A program made the position numbers and the translations under genes. The notes beneath the pieces are model-generated. The model was given only the letters and a program-made list of their open reading frames with translations. It was not told the origin of the DNA and made no database searches. Positions 44,405 through 55,613 of a stretch of 64,000 nt of DNA are shown one piece after another (positions within the stretch are counted from its first letter, which is position 1; each line of letters begins with the position of its first letter). This DNA is from Malachius bipustulatus (lineage: Eukaryota; Arthropoda; Insecta; Coleoptera; Melyridae): positions 4,006,858 through 4,070,857 of the forward strand of contig OU342633.1 in assembly GCA_910589415.1 (NCBI GenBank). Direction: 5' to 3'.

Positions 44405-45545
44405 TATATCTCATTTAATAACTAGGAGGAGTAAACTGCAAAGTATCATTTACACCACTAAAAGTCACCAGATTAAATCACCAGATTTTTTTTGGCGGCA
44501 AATTTGAATTGAAACAATAATTATTAATAAGGAAGATAGGACTTGTTTTCGGTGTGGGAAGTCTACTTTTCAGAAGAAACTCTACAGCAGTATCACAAAT
44601 CATTGTGATTTGCATAATATATCAGTATTATAGTGCTGAATGATTTTCTGAATATAAATAGAATGCAATTGAATAATTTATAGATATTTCGAAGAATATT
44701 AAGGATAATAATTATTAACATTCATATTAAATTGATTGAAAGTACTTTATTTTAGGCAAAACTTATGTGACAAATTTAATGTAACATATAAATAATATAT
44801 TTTATGTATGTATTATATGACACATAACATCGTAGATAAAGTTTTTATTTTACATTTAATAATATATAATTTGTGGTAAGTCAATTTTTTCAAACGGTAT
44901 TATAAACAGCATTTTTCAGTTTTTGTAAGACCAGATTCAAAGTGTGTTGTTGAAACTAACTTTTATCACATACAGCAGTCCCTGTTTGGTCTAAATCCGC
45001 ACCTTGTTCGATTGGAATATGTTCTTCAATTATTGGTGAAGTACGCATATAGAGTAGTTTTTCCAAAATCTTGTAGGTGACACTCTTTTCTTCCCGTTTC
45101 TTTGGAGGAGACATCCTCTCACTTGTACTTGATGTAGGATTATTCATAATGGCACTTGAAACCGTTTGCAGGATGAAAATGGAAAGCCAAAAATAATTTC
45201 AAAATTCTGAAAAGGATGTCTGTTCTCTAAAAAGAACTGAATGGGCTTCAAAAAGAACTTATTTGGTTTTGAAATAACTTTTAAAGAACTTATTTAGAAC
45301 AACTTATAGGGTTTTGGAAATAACTGATTATAAAACTGATGTGTCACATTCGACGCTGACATTGTAAACAATAATGACACAACAATAAAAAAACAAGCGT
45401 ATATGTAGTGTTGAGCGTTGCATAGATTCAATTTCCTGTACAAGTTTTGCTGGGTGTAATTTTGCCCCTGAATTGACCAATGAGAAGCATCTTTTTTTGG
45501 CGGTTTATTTAAATTTACTCCTCCTAGTTATTAAATAAGGTATAA
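44405..45545. mobile_element. TIR element of unknown class
   Basis: TTTAATAACTAGGAGGAGTA at the left is repeated in complement at the right (TACTCCTCCTAGTTATTAAA). TTTTTTGGCGG follows further inside on both sides. The 1.1-kb interior contains a LINE reverse-transcriptase fragment on the minus strand. The target duplication is not clear. Confidence 0.6.
44870..45147 (-). pseudogene. Fragment of a LINE reverse transcriptase
   Basis: The minus strand reads KSVTYKILEKLLYMRTSPII, then EEHIPIEQGADLDQ and, after a stop, TTHFESGL. The 'EKL...RI.P.IEE.IP.EQ.GF...' order is the region just before RT block 3 in several insect LINE families, but here the G-F-R block is altered and the frame is broken. 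Low certainty on clade. Confidence 0.4.
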
Positions 45546-45937
45546 CACCAACTGTTTGGTTTAATTTAATTATAGGCAGAATAGGAATTAATTTAAAAGA
45601 TTGTGTTAAACTTGCTTTGTTAATTATTGTTCGAGCACGAGATACATGACCACAAATTTTGCACATGATTCAATACATGCTTAACAATTTACAACTAAAG
45701 TGAAATACAAAAATGACAGATGGCACATACATTCACAACATTGTCAAACTTACAAAGCTATGTTGCCATGTTAACCATATACAACACCACCAGACACTCG
45801 TTAGGATAAAAAATATTACTTCTTTCGTATATCCAATCTTTCGTATATACTCAACAGCTTCTATTAATTTACTATCTACAAAACCAAAGAAAAAAAAACG
45901 AAAGATGTAACGAATCGTTTAACAAATGGATAACGGA
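45546..45937. other. No gene seen
   Basis: One short open frame (45713-45910 plus) with no recognised motif. Confidence 0.4.
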
Positions 45938-46090
45938 TACAACGAAAACGGCTCAAGATAGAGAAAGACAGCTTATGTCCCTAGTTATTTTAACTTTTTA
46001 TGTACTACTATGATGTAGATTAAATGTTTATACAGGGTTATAAAACATTTGAAAAAAAATTGAGATTTTTTAACACGTCGCTAAAAAAAC
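45938..46090. mobile_element. Central fragment of a palindromic MITE
   Basis: CAACGAAAACGGCTCAAGAT, TTTTTATGTACTA and GTTTATACAGGGTTATAAAA match the inner left arm and centre of the 29867 element. Confidence 0.6.
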
Positions 46091-46351
46091 ATGTAGCGTG
46101 CGCTTTTCTGTATGTTTCGAATGAATTTTTTGAATAGAAAGGTGTACCAAGATGGCGTTCCTTTGAAATGATACACTCCACTGGTTTTATAGTTTGAGGC
46201 ATCGTAGCGAGTTCAAATTATAAGTCTGTCAGTCAGAGTCTGTCACTTGCCACTCGTCAAGGCGACCGAGCAATGTCACGGATCACCGACAGTGCGCTTG
46301 ATTATTGATTTAGGGTGGGAGTTCGGAAATTAGGGAGTTGAACGTCTCGTC
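46091..46351. other. LINE target-site region
   Basis: More GC-rich than its neighbours. It ends with GAACGTCTCGTC (46340-46351), the left target duplication of the LINE. Together with 52061 onward it would be continuous before the insertion. Confidence 0.5.
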
Positions 46352-46593
46352 AACTCTCCTCTCGACTACGATTGTGTTCGGACGTGTCTGTTAGCGGTGC
46401 GCAAACACGTGGTGTCGTCACGTGGTGAGTAAGTGATATTTGAAAAATTTAATTGGATATCGGTGAGTAAAGCCATTTAAACTGGGATTTCTCCCATTTC
46501 TCTTCAATTTGTTTTCAAATTCATTAGTCTAATCCCTTTCCAAATAAGCAAGTTTCATTCTTCCTTGTATCCGTCGGCTAAGCGAGCCCCATC

Positions 46594-48078
46594 ATGGGCA
46601 CCTCCGAGGGGGGTTCTTTCACCCCCCTAGTCGAGAAATTAAACAATTTGCGAGATTTAATTTCAAAAGACTCTGATCATATTCTCAGAAAAATCCTCAA
46701 TCGTTCCCCCATTTCGGCTGCAGACAAAGAGAAGATGGACTCTGTTCGCTCGGAGCTAAATTCCATCAACACTCAAAGCAACATTCACTATCAACAAGAC
46801 ATAGTCTTCTTGTTAAAAAAAATCGATGTAATTAAAAGATGTAAAACGGAATACAGCTTGACTGATTATGGCCCTTTTACGGTCATAATACAAGGGAAAG
46901 ACAACAAAAATGTGGGGTCGTTACATCCTATGGACGTTGGTAAATTACTGTTTACCAACGGAGTCCAGGGAGTGAAAAACATAGTTAAAAAAGGTAGAAA
47001 TAGAATCGGTGTTAATTTTAACACAGCTCTCGAAGCTAATTCTTTCTGTAATAACAACAATCTTCAAAATAACTATTCAGTTTTCATTCCCCAGTCTCTT
47101 CTATCATGCAGCGGTATCATTAGGAACGTTGGCTTTGGTGTTACTGAAGAAGACATTGTAAATTACGCTATAACTAACAACAAATCCTCAATAATTTCTG
47201 CCAGGAGGTTCAACAGGCGATCCACTGATGAGTCTGGTAACATCAAGTATGTTCCAACCAGAACGGTTCATGTTCAATTTCAGGGAACAATCCTCCCACG
47301 AGAAGTTTCTTTATTCCACTCAAAAACGGAAGTCTCGGCATACATCAAACCAACTATCCAATGCCAGAACTGCATGAGGTATGGCCACAGTAAGAAACTC
47401 TGCAGAGGTAAACCGAGGTGTCCCAAATGTGGAGAGAGTCACAGTTTGGAAGACTGCAATTCCCCCACAACATCCTGCATCTTCTGCAAGGAAAGCCATC
47501 TCGCTAATGACAAAAATTGTAAGGAGTTGATTAAACAAAAAAGAATTTCAGAAATCATGGCTTCGGACAACATTTCCTATTACGAAGCGATCAGCATTAT
47601 CTCAAAGTCCAAGCAATTCAGCCCTATCTCTAAACCACAAATTTTCCCAGCCCTTCCCAAGCAATCAGCTAACGTGAGAAAACACAACCTGTCTTCTCAA
47701 AACATTACGTTTACCAAGTTAATAACAAAAAAACCTCGTACCAGTCAAAATGATAATTACGACAAGGAGGCTCACAAAGCCGCATTAGTGCCCTCCCCGA
47801 GTAGAACCTCTTGCTCGAGCAATAAGGTGGCTGATGAATCTCATTACAACTACCCATCCAAGATGAGTTGCGACAACGATACCTGGTTTTCTTCTCCTCC
47901 CGCTTCCTTCCAAGACAGTCATATTACCTCCTCTCCAATAACTCAACTCTCAAAAAATTCCGCAAAGCAGGCCAAACAACAAAACACTCCCCCTCAAAAT
48001 TTTAATCTTACGTTGAATGAAAACCTCGCCTCCGGCAAGAATGAATCATCCACCAACGATTCTTCAATGGAACCTTAG
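46594..48078 (+). CDS. LINE ORF1 protein, nucleic-acid-binding Gag-like
   Basis: 494 residues. The first ATG after the 5' UTR (46594) is in GAGCCCCATCATGG context. The N-terminal third is charged and helix-rich. The middle (about 95-235) has the FTVIIQGKDN and SCSGIIRNVGFGVTEEDI fold typical of the RNA-recognition-like part of I-type ORF1. Three zinc knuckles follow: CQNCMRYGHSKKLC (257-270), CPKCGESHSLEDC (276-288) and CIFCKESHLANDKNC (295-309). The C-terminal third is Ser/Pro/Asn-rich. It would coat the element RNA and help form the retrotransposition particle. No stop or shift in the frame. Confidence 0.85.
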   Translation: MGTSEGGSFTPLVEKLNNLRDLISKDSDHILRKILNRSPISAADKEKMDSVRSELNSINTQSNIHYQQDIVFLLKKIDVIKRCKTEYSLTDYGPFTVIIQGKDNKNVGSLHPMDVGKLLFTNGVQGVKNIVKKGRNRIGVNFNTALEANSFCNNNNLQNNYSVFIPQSLLSCSGIIRNVGFGVTEEDIVNYAITNNKSSIISARRFNRRSTDESGNIKYVPTRTVHVQFQGTILPREVSLFHSKTEVSAYIKPTIQCQNCMRYGHSKKLCRGKPRCPKCGESHSLEDCNSPTTSCIFCKESHLANDKNCKELIKQKRISEIMASDNISYYEAISIISKSKQFSPISKPQIFPALPKQSANVRKHNLSSQNITFTKLITKKPRTSQNDNYDKEAHKAALVPSPSRTSCSSNKVADESHYNYPSKMSCDNDTWFSSPPASFQDSHITSSPITQLSKNSAKQAKQQNTPPQNFNLTLNENLASGKNESSTNDSSMEP

Positions 48079-51000
48079 AAGTATCAATAGTAATAAAGAC
48101 TCCTTGGATTTCCTTATACATGAATTCAATCCGGGTATCATTTCTTTAAATGAAACCTGGCTTTACCCTTCTGATCGCTTCAATCTTAAAAACTATTGCA
48201 TTCTAAGACATGATAGATCAGATGGCAAAGGAGGCATTGCTCTCGCCATACGGAGAGAGCTCCCTCTGGCCACCCTAAATTTTTCCACCTACATATTTCC
48301 AACCAATTTTCAAATCATAGGTGTAGAATTATCCAATTGCATAGTCATCTCAATATACAACCCTCCTGACGTTTCCTTTCCCAAACTCATTATTAAACAA
48401 ATAATAGACACCCTTAATAAACCAGTAATTTTAGCTGGTGACCTAAATAGCCAGCATCCATCCTGGGGTTCCACTGATACTAACCGTAATGGGGTTTTAG
48501 TATATGAATTGTTGGAGGAGACAGATCTAGTAATAATCAACGATGGATCCCCGACACGTTTGACAAACAACGGGAAAAAAAGTTGCCCTGATGTTATACT
48601 GTGCTCTCCGATCATTTCCACAAAATTATCATTTCAAGTAATCTTCGACCCTGGTCTAAGCGACCATCTCCCAATTATATGTAATCCCTTGAATCTTCAT
48701 TTAAGGGAGTCAAACTCTCCCCAAGGTATTCCTCTTCTCAGATTTCAAACAAAAAAAGCCAACTGGGTGGAATACAAATCAAATCTGGAGTTAATCCCTA
48801 ACATAGAGAATCTATCCTATGACGAATTCTACAAAAAAATAATAGACACGGCAACCAGATCCATCCCTAAGAAAAAAACCTACTCCCCAAATAGTCCTCG
48901 TGTCACACCCTGGTGGGACAGCGAATGCTCAGAGGCTATAAGAGTAAGGAGAGAGTGCTATAAAAAATTTCAAAATCACCCTACAATTGAAAATTATATT
49001 TTAACTAAGAAAACCAGAGCTAATACACGAAAATTCCTATTAGGGAAAAAAAGAGATTCCTTTAAAAAATTCTGTGAGGAACTATCCCCCAAACTCTCCT
49101 GCTCCTCGATATGGAGTAAAGTGCGAGCCTTTTCAAATTCTTCTTACAAGGAGAATATAGCCATTCCTCTAAATCCAAATGTAGGTAAGGACATTCTGAC
49201 AATGCTTTCTACTCAATATTTAGAAGAAACAACAGACCATAGCATTACTTTCTCCAAACAAGAATCTCAGCCGTTCCAGTTTTCTGAACTAATAACAGCC
49301 ATAGATAGGAAAGATTCAGCCCCCGGAGAAGATGGCATTTCCTTTTCGATGATTAATCACTTACCTGATAATTTTCTCAAGAAGTTACTAGAATTCCTTA
49401 ACAGCTTACTAAAAGATGACTCTATCCCATTCCCGGCATCGTGGCATACGGAGCTAATTTACCCAATTAAAAAACCACATAAGGACCCTAACTTGGCCAC
49501 AAGTTGGCGCCCAATTGCTCTGACATCCTGCATTCGTAAAACTGCAGAAACAATAATTAAAAACAGATTAGAATGGTCATTAGAAAACTCAAACCTATTA
49601 TACCAATTCCAATCAGGATTCAGAAAAGGGAAATCTACCTACGACCACCTTATCCACATTTACCACAAAGTGATTCATGGCTTGTCAAATAAATTAAAAA
49701 CAGTAATGGTCACGCTCGATATTAAGTCAGCTTACGACAATGTCCGTCCCGATATTCTGATTAAGAAATTAGCCAATTTAGGAATAGAAAAGGACACATC
49801 CCTTTTCATTAAAAAAATTCTAACGGGTAGACAAATGAAACTTAAAGATCCACATTCCAACGCCTGGATAGGCCCTGAATCCACATTCAGGGGTCTTCCC
49901 CAAGGATCCCCCCTTAGTCCCTTGCTATTCAATATTTATATCAATGACTTAAATAAGGTAATACCTCCCAATACCCTTCTCCTACAATATGCCGACGACC
50001 TAGCGATTGTGGCTTCAGGTCCAGATATTTACCAAATAATCGAAAGGATCAATGTTTCACTTGACAACATTTTTATCCACATTTCGGAGTTAGGCCTACA
50101 ATTGTCAGCAGAAAAAAGTGAAGCAATAATATTCGAAACGCGAAATTCCCCCCAGGTCCCTCCAATTACATTACATAATTCGGTCATCCCATATAAGAAC
50201 ACAGTCAAATATTTAGGAATCTCGTTTGATAAACGTTTTAACTTTAAGACCCACATAGCAAAATCAAACGCTAAGGCCATGATGGGTGTTAACTTAATGA
50301 AGGCGTTATGTAGGACCAAATGGGGAGGTCACCCCTCCATTATGCTAAACTTATATAAAACTCACGTCTTATCCCATCTAGATTACGCAAGTTTTCTTTT
50401 TGGTACTGCAAATAAAGCTTGCCTTGCCAGCATGGACAAAATTCAATATAAAGCCTTAAGAATAGCCCTAGGCCTCATGAACTCCACCCCCACAAACTTA
50501 ATCCTATCTGAAAGCGGAGAGATGCCTCTACACCTTCGTAGGAACTGGCTTGCTGTCAAAAATGTGTCGAAACAAATTAGCAACAATCTCAACCCAGTAA
50601 AACAAAGTCTGACTAGCCTATACGTAAACTACAACCAAAACCGGAAATTTTGGAGACGCAGTAACACACATCATTTAATTGAAGCTTTTGATAGCGTTAT
50701 ATCCAACATAGAATCAATCGAACAAGGAACTAACCTTCCATGTTACTCCTTTGACTTCTATATCCAAATCAGACCTATCCCTTGTCATATCTCCTCACTT
50801 CCCAAGGAGGACGATGTAAACATTGATTTCAATTTACTTGTCGACAATAAATGGCAAGAACACAATCTGATATTCACTGACGCCTCTACCGATCCCCAAA
50901 ACAGAGTGGGAATAATAGGTGTCTACCTTCAAAAAGAAAATCTTCAGTTCTTTTCTGCTCTTTCTATGATGTCAATAACAAACGCTGAGCTAGAAGCAAT

Positions 51001-51736
51001 TCACCTAGCTCTAATAATAATTGAGAATAGGAACATATCCAAAGCAGTAATATTCTCAGACTCCAGAAACGCTATCACAAAGATAAAAAAGCAAGGTATT
51101 TCCGTCAACTCGGACTCTCTCACTTTAAAGATACGACAGCTATTCTTCAAACTCACTGACTCCCGTTCGGCTTCAATTTCCTTTTGTTGGATACCTAGTC
51201 ATTCGGGTATTAAAGGCAATGAGATTGCTGATAAATTAGCAAATAAAGGCAGAGAACAAAACCAAATCCAGACTAAAATCAACCATAAAGAACTTCTTCC
51301 ATCCCTGAAATCCAACATTCGTCTAGAATGGGACAACCTTTTCAAAGAATGGTCAACACATAAAGGTAGAAGCTATTATTCCTCAATTCAGGTTCCTCTA
51401 AAAAAGCCATGGTTCTTCAAATTCAAGAAATTAGACCGAAGAGCGATTACCACCCTCTCTAGAATCAGGTCGAACCACTGCTCAATTCCCGCTCACCTCC
51501 ATAAAATAGGAATCCTGAATTCGCCTGCATGCCCCTGCGGAGAATTTGGAGACTTGAACCACCTGCTGTTTTCCTGCAATAGACTAAAAAATGAAACCAA
51601 ACATTTAATTAATTCACTGTCTACCTCGATGCCTTCTTTGCCCTTTTGTTTGCATGACATCATATTTGAAAACATTTCTGAAGAGACTATTCAAAGTATC
51701 ATTAAATTCCTTTCATCATCAAAACTCGATCTTTAG
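48017..51736 (+). CDS. LINE ORF2: endonuclease, reverse transcriptase, RNase H
   Basis: 1239 residues, intact, overlapping ORF1 by 62 bases in the +1 frame. APE-type endonuclease about 14-225: N19 (QWNLRS), E46 (NETWL), D142/N144 (AGDLNSQH), SDH 215-217. Reverse transcriptase about 430-745: WRPIALTSCIRKTAE, FQSGFRKGKST, D568 (LDIKSAYD), GLPQGSPLSPLLF, YADD with D660 and D661, KYLGI. RNase H about 948-1078: D955 (FTDAS), E991 (NAELEAIHLA), D1015 (FSDSRNA), H1062 (WIPSHSGI), D1072 (NEIADKLA). A C-terminal knuckle is C1172-x1-C-x7-H1182-x4-C1187. All catalytic residues are present. ORF2 translation probably depends on reinitiation or frameshift at the overlap. The RNase H places it with the I group. 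Confidence 0.9.
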   Translation: MKTSPPARMNHPPTILQWNLRSINSNKDSLDFLIHEFNPGIISLNETWLYPSDRFNLKNYCILRHDRSDGKGGIALAIRRELPLATLNFSTYIFPTNFQIIGVELSNCIVISIYNPPDVSFPKLIIKQIIDTLNKPVILAGDLNSQHPSWGSTDTNRNGVLVYELLEETDLVIINDGSPTRLTNNGKKSCPDVILCSPIISTKLSFQVIFDPGLSDHLPIICNPLNLHLRESNSPQGIPLLRFQTKKANWVEYKSNLELIPNIENLSYDEFYKKIIDTATRSIPKKKTYSPNSPRVTPWWDSECSEAIRVRRECYKKFQNHPTIENYILTKKTRANTRKFLLGKKRDSFKKFCEELSPKLSCSSIWSKVRAFSNSSYKENIAIPLNPNVGKDILTMLSTQYLEETTDHSITFSKQESQPFQFSELITAIDRKDSAPGEDGISFSMINHLPDNFLKKLLEFLNSLLKDDSIPFPASWHTELIYPIKKPHKDPNLATSWRPIALTSCIRKTAETIIKNRLEWSLENSNLLYQFQSGFRKGKSTYDHLIHIYHKVIHGLSNKLKTVMVTLDIKSAYDNVRPDILIKKLANLGIEKDTSLFIKKILTGRQMKLKDPHSNAWIGPESTFRGLPQGSPLSPLLFNIYINDLNKVIPPNTLLLQYADDLAIVASGPDIYQIIERINVSLDNIFIHISELGLQLSAEKSEAIIFETRNSPQVPPITLHNSVIPYKNTVKYLGISFDKRFNFKTHIAKSNAKAMMGVNLMKALCRTKWGGHPSIMLNLYKTHVLSHLDYASFLFGTANKACLASMDKIQYKALRIALGLMNSTPTNLILSESGEMPLHLRRNWLAVKNVSKQISNNLNPVKQSLTSLYVNYNQNRKFWRRSNTHHLIEAFDSVISNIESIEQGTNLPCYSFDFYIQIRPIPCHISSLPKEDDVNIDFNLLVDNKWQEHNLIFTDASTDPQNRVGIIGVYLQKENLQFFSALSMMSITNAELEAIHLALIIIENRNISKAVIFSDSRNAITKIKKQGISVNSDSLTLKIRQLFFKLTDSRSASISFCWIPSHSGIKGNEIADKLANKGREQNQIQTKINHKELLPSLKSNIRLEWDNLFKEWSTHKGRSYYSSIQVPLKKPWFFKFKKLDRRAITTLSRIRSNHCSIPAHLHKIGILNSPACPCGEFGDLNHLLFSCNRLKNETKHLINSLSTSMPSLPFCLHDIIFENISEETIQSIIKFLSSSKLDL

Positions 51737-52026
51737 GCAAGGATAAGATAAAAACAAAAACACATAAAACCGATCCAATTTTTTATTTCGAATAAACTCA
51801 TAAAACTCATCACCATGTGACAAGTGACCTGACAGTCAACCTGTCATTCACCATCTCACCGTCTTCCGAGTGGAGAGGACCATTGAGCCCGGCCCTCCTT
51901 ACAGAGGCTCCATCGGAACTAAAAGTGTTATCCCGATATCCGAAGTCAATGTACAAATGATACATTGAACTGGCTGGGTTGCTCCAGAGCGAGGCCAAGA
52001 AAACTCTCTCGCCACGTCAAGGGGAG

Positions 52027-52050
52027 AGAAGAAGAAGAAGAAGAAGAAGA
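52027..52050 (+). repeat. (GAA)n LINE tail
   Basis: GAGAGAAGAAGAAGAAG and further GAA units directly before the right target duplication. Confidence 0.85.
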
Positions 52051-52060
52051 ACGTCTCGTC

Positions 52061-53514
52061 TTGCTTCGTTCCCATTTCTTTGAGACGCTGATGAAGTGAA
52101 CTTGGTTCAGTGAGGTGAATTTATTTAGTGTTGGTTAAAATGCAGGTATGAAGCTGTTGTTTTAGTTCTATTTATCAAAACTAATGTTCTATGTCGTTTC
52201 CTAATTAGGCAGGATGATTTTGTTAACGCTGATTACCATGGAGTAAAATAAAGAAGCCTGACTTGGATGATGTGATTCATCTCGGTAAGAAATAAGATGG
52301 CGTTTGATGAAATTTCAGATGGTAATTTTAATTTATTTTCAGGGCTTCTATTTCTAGACTTCAATTTTTCTAGTTCTACCCTTTTCCTTTTCCGTTTGGG
52401 CTGATTTTTAGTCTTTCGCTTTGTTTCTGAATGTCCTGGTGGTGATCACTGTAGTGGAACATCGTTGTCCAAGAGTTTAGCAGAGGTGCAGTTTTGTAGG
52501 AATGGCGTTCTTCCGATGAAGCGGAGCCATCTTTATTTCTTTTGTTCTTCCCTACGACCCAGACTAATAATGGAGGTCTAACGTCACTAACCAAGGAATG
52601 AGGAAGCGTCATGTTCCATCTTATTTTTGGATCGTCCCGTCTCATTTATTCACGATCTGGACGCCCAAGGTACATTATTAGTTTTTTTATATTTGAATAT
52701 TGTCTCTAGAGAAAAGAGAATGAAACATTCACCAAACTATGTTCAAGTTAATCTAGGTTGGAACTTTGTTCTTTAAATGAATTGAAGATACCGAAATGCT
52801 ATTTTAATTTTAGTATATTGAGGAATTTAATTATACTCAGTTGGTATAATATTGTTTCATTTTATTAATTATCATTAAGCAGAATTTTAATATAATAAAG
52901 TAGTAATAATTGGCCAATTGAAGTAGGTTTAAGTATGTAAATTTTAGTAAACACCTATTGAAGGTAGTAAGGTGGTCATAAAGAGGCCAAGTATTAAATT
53001 TTTATGAGTGATGATTTTGTCGAATTTTCTGATTATGTATCATGCTTAGTTGTTAAGGAAAAATCCTAAATTTTAGTTTATAATCTCACGATATAACACT
53101 ATAAATTGCTGGGAAATCTGATTTATTTGATTGGAGCTGTCCAATAAACTGTTATTTATTAATGTGAGTTTTATTTTAGTGTGGTTGAGACCTGTAATTT
53201 AAAAAGACACAACGTAGAGCAGGTCAATGCTTTTTTTTGGAACTTTTAAAAGACGATCATTAAAACAAAATTTGTAACGTAAATTCAATTTAAATTTTTT
53301 TTAGATCTTTAACACCCTCTGTCCTGTTTTGGGTTCAAATAAATTTGAAAGTATCCAAACGGGGTCAGAGGGAATAGCACCTTCCGCTCGCACATTTTTT
53401 TTTGTTTTCTTTTGGCCTTGTTATTCCAAATTTAACATCGAGCGAAAAGGGAGGGCTACAAACAAAGACAGTACAAATGTTTCTGTGTGATGATATTGAA
53501 CATAAAACGTTAAA
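52061..53514. other. No clear gene
   Basis: It begins with GC-richer sequence continuing the LINE target locus, including AAAATGCAG|GTATGAAG at about 52138, which has splice-donor form. A minus open frame at 52376-52645 has no recognised motif. The rest is AT-rich. Confidence 0.35.
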
Positions 53515-53715
53515 CTAGGGCTTTGTAAGCCGTTTTCCTCTATCTTGAGCCATTTTACTTGCATACAGAGTGATCCCGAAATGGCGGTCATGGTATACAC
53601 GGTTGCAGAGGATGTTCAGAAAGACTGTAAATTTAACACAAAAACTGTTTCCTCGGGCTTCGTTATCGAGATATAGGGTGTCCTTTTTCTAAAATCTAAG
53701 TCAAAATGGTTCCGT
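53515..53715. mobile_element. Fragment of a palindromic MITE
   Basis: GTAAGCCGTTTTCCTCTATC, TACAGAGTGATCCCG and GAGATATAGGGTGTCCTTTT are arm words of the palindrome families, with no mirror image. Confidence 0.45.
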
Positions 53716-55611
53716 CCAGGGCACGAAAGTTTTTCATAGCTAGCAACCACCTAGCAACATATCACCTAGCATGTGTTGCTTTCGCTTTCGGTTGCCTTAT
53801 CAAGACAGAAAGTTACTATTTCGTAAAGGGGAGAATGAAAAGCATATTTCAACAATACTTTGAAAATAAATGACATCCATCAAAAAATACAGTTCCCTTG
53901 GAAACTATCAAGTTTCCTATGATAATATCCAGTTCAGCTTTTATACCAGAGTGGCTTGGATTCTTGTTGATATTCACTGTACTGCTCTATGTTACCTTTC
54001 CTATGAAGCACAGTGTGTATATGTATTTGATGCTTCACTGAGAATTAAAATTGCATGTCGATGCACGAGGAGAGTGCAACCCTCTCTACTCGCTCGATTG
54101 ATTTTAAATTTAGAATAAATTATAATAATTTATAATAATAATTATACCAATTAGGTGTACTTTTAATTTTCAGTAATAAATAAGCAAACAACTGGTCATC
54201 AATAATTAATGACACATATCACACATTTCTATAATGAACGTCACTCGGTTTCATTATTTTCCAATTCATGAAAATAATATTTTATAAACTTTTAAATTAT
54301 ATTATAACCATGTAAATAAGGTACCTCATAGTCCAATGCGGCTGCTCCGGTTGTCGATTCAGTGAAACAACCAACACAAAAGTGAACAAAGGATGGAGAA
54401 TCGGCGTCCCTTTTTCCCCCGATGTCGATGTCTGGCGATGTCTACGTCACACCAGAGATACAAGATATACCAAAAAAAAAACGCCTCGCTCGTGAAAGGA
54501 CGCTACCAAAAATGACGCCAACATGGAATAAATTTAATATCTGGAACCACTTGAACCCAAAATTAGGACTGGAACTCGCAGCATGAACCCAAAAGTAGAA
54601 ATAGAACTAAAATCCAAAAACTAGATCTAACGCCTGGACCCGAGGCTGGCACGCCATCTTCCCTCGGGCTACCAATTACTTTATGCCGGCGGCATTTGCA
54701 ACGCCTTGTCGATCTCAAAAACACCTGATTTTAATAACACAAAACACCAAACACAAAACTTATGATGATTGCGACGATTGCGATCTCCATCTTAACTTAT
54801 CAAACACCGAAATTGAAAAGGGACGACCAAACTTTCTCAGACTCAACCTCACGACTTTCACCCTTCTCTCCTTCTTGGTCGTTGTCAGATTTATTTCATT
54901 CCTGGAGACACGACCATACGATCTTATTAACGATGCCGACAAAATCACAAACTAATTGCAGATTAAAACAACCATCCGGCAACTATGCACAGAATTCTTG
55001 CGCTAATCGAAATTTTAGTTCAAGTTCGTGCCACTATTCCCGCAGCTCACTTGTCACCTCTCAGACTTACATCTGACAGACTGGCATCTGACACTCAATC
55101 GTTCGATAACGCAACAATGAACCAGAATATAAAACTAGAGGAAACCTAATAGGTAGTTCGACAATGGAAGTGAAGTCTTCCAAAGCCCTAAATAATCCGA
55201 TCTGGTGCATCATCCCGCGCGCCCTTTAATATTCTAAATATCGTTCGTAATTATGGAAAAGCGCACGCTACAAGAGATACTCTTATCAGTTTCCTCTGAT
55301 TGGTTGTTTTTTCAACGTGTACACCAACTAACATTGCTGATATTGGACACAAAATGTTACCATTAGTAACCATGCGCAGTAAGAAATTATCCGCCTTCCT
55401 ATATAATATTAATAATAATTTGACTGTATTTGTGCATATTCAGAAGCACAATTTTGTTCGAAATTGTAACGTCCATCGTTTAAAGAAACACAATAACAAA
55501 TATTTCATTCGTTGTTTGGCGAATTTTTTTTTAGATATTTTGAAAAAGAAACAAAGGGATGAAACATTCGCTGGCTGGGAAGGTTAATAAACTGGCAATA
55601 TAGTCAGTGCA
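53716..55611. other. No gene recognised
   Basis: Overlapping short frames on both strands at 54683-55076 are not coding-like. No element ends found. Confidence 0.4.
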
Positions 55612-55613
55612 TA

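Larger units (their letters stand above)
46352..52048 (+). mobile_element. Full-length LINE with RNase H (I-like), 12-bp target duplication
   Basis: GAACGTCTCGTC at 46340-46351 is repeated at 52049-52060. Between them lie a 242-bp 5' UTR, two overlapping intact ORFs, a 3' UTR and a (GAA)n tail (about 52027-52048). ORF1 with three knuckles, and ORF2 with endonuclease, RT and RNase H, are the hallmarks of the I group. The 5' end TCAACTCTCC with GGACGT about 28 bases downstream resembles the Inr plus DPE internal promoter of such elements, though the spacing is one base off. Nothing seen would prevent activity. Confidence 0.9.

Noticed and set aside
46866..51675. Minus-strand open frames within the intact LINE
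   Set aside because: Antisense shadows of ORF1 and ORF2.
52080..52120. GACGCTGATGAAGTGAAC as a hammerhead core
   Set aside because: No downstream GAAA with a stem II.
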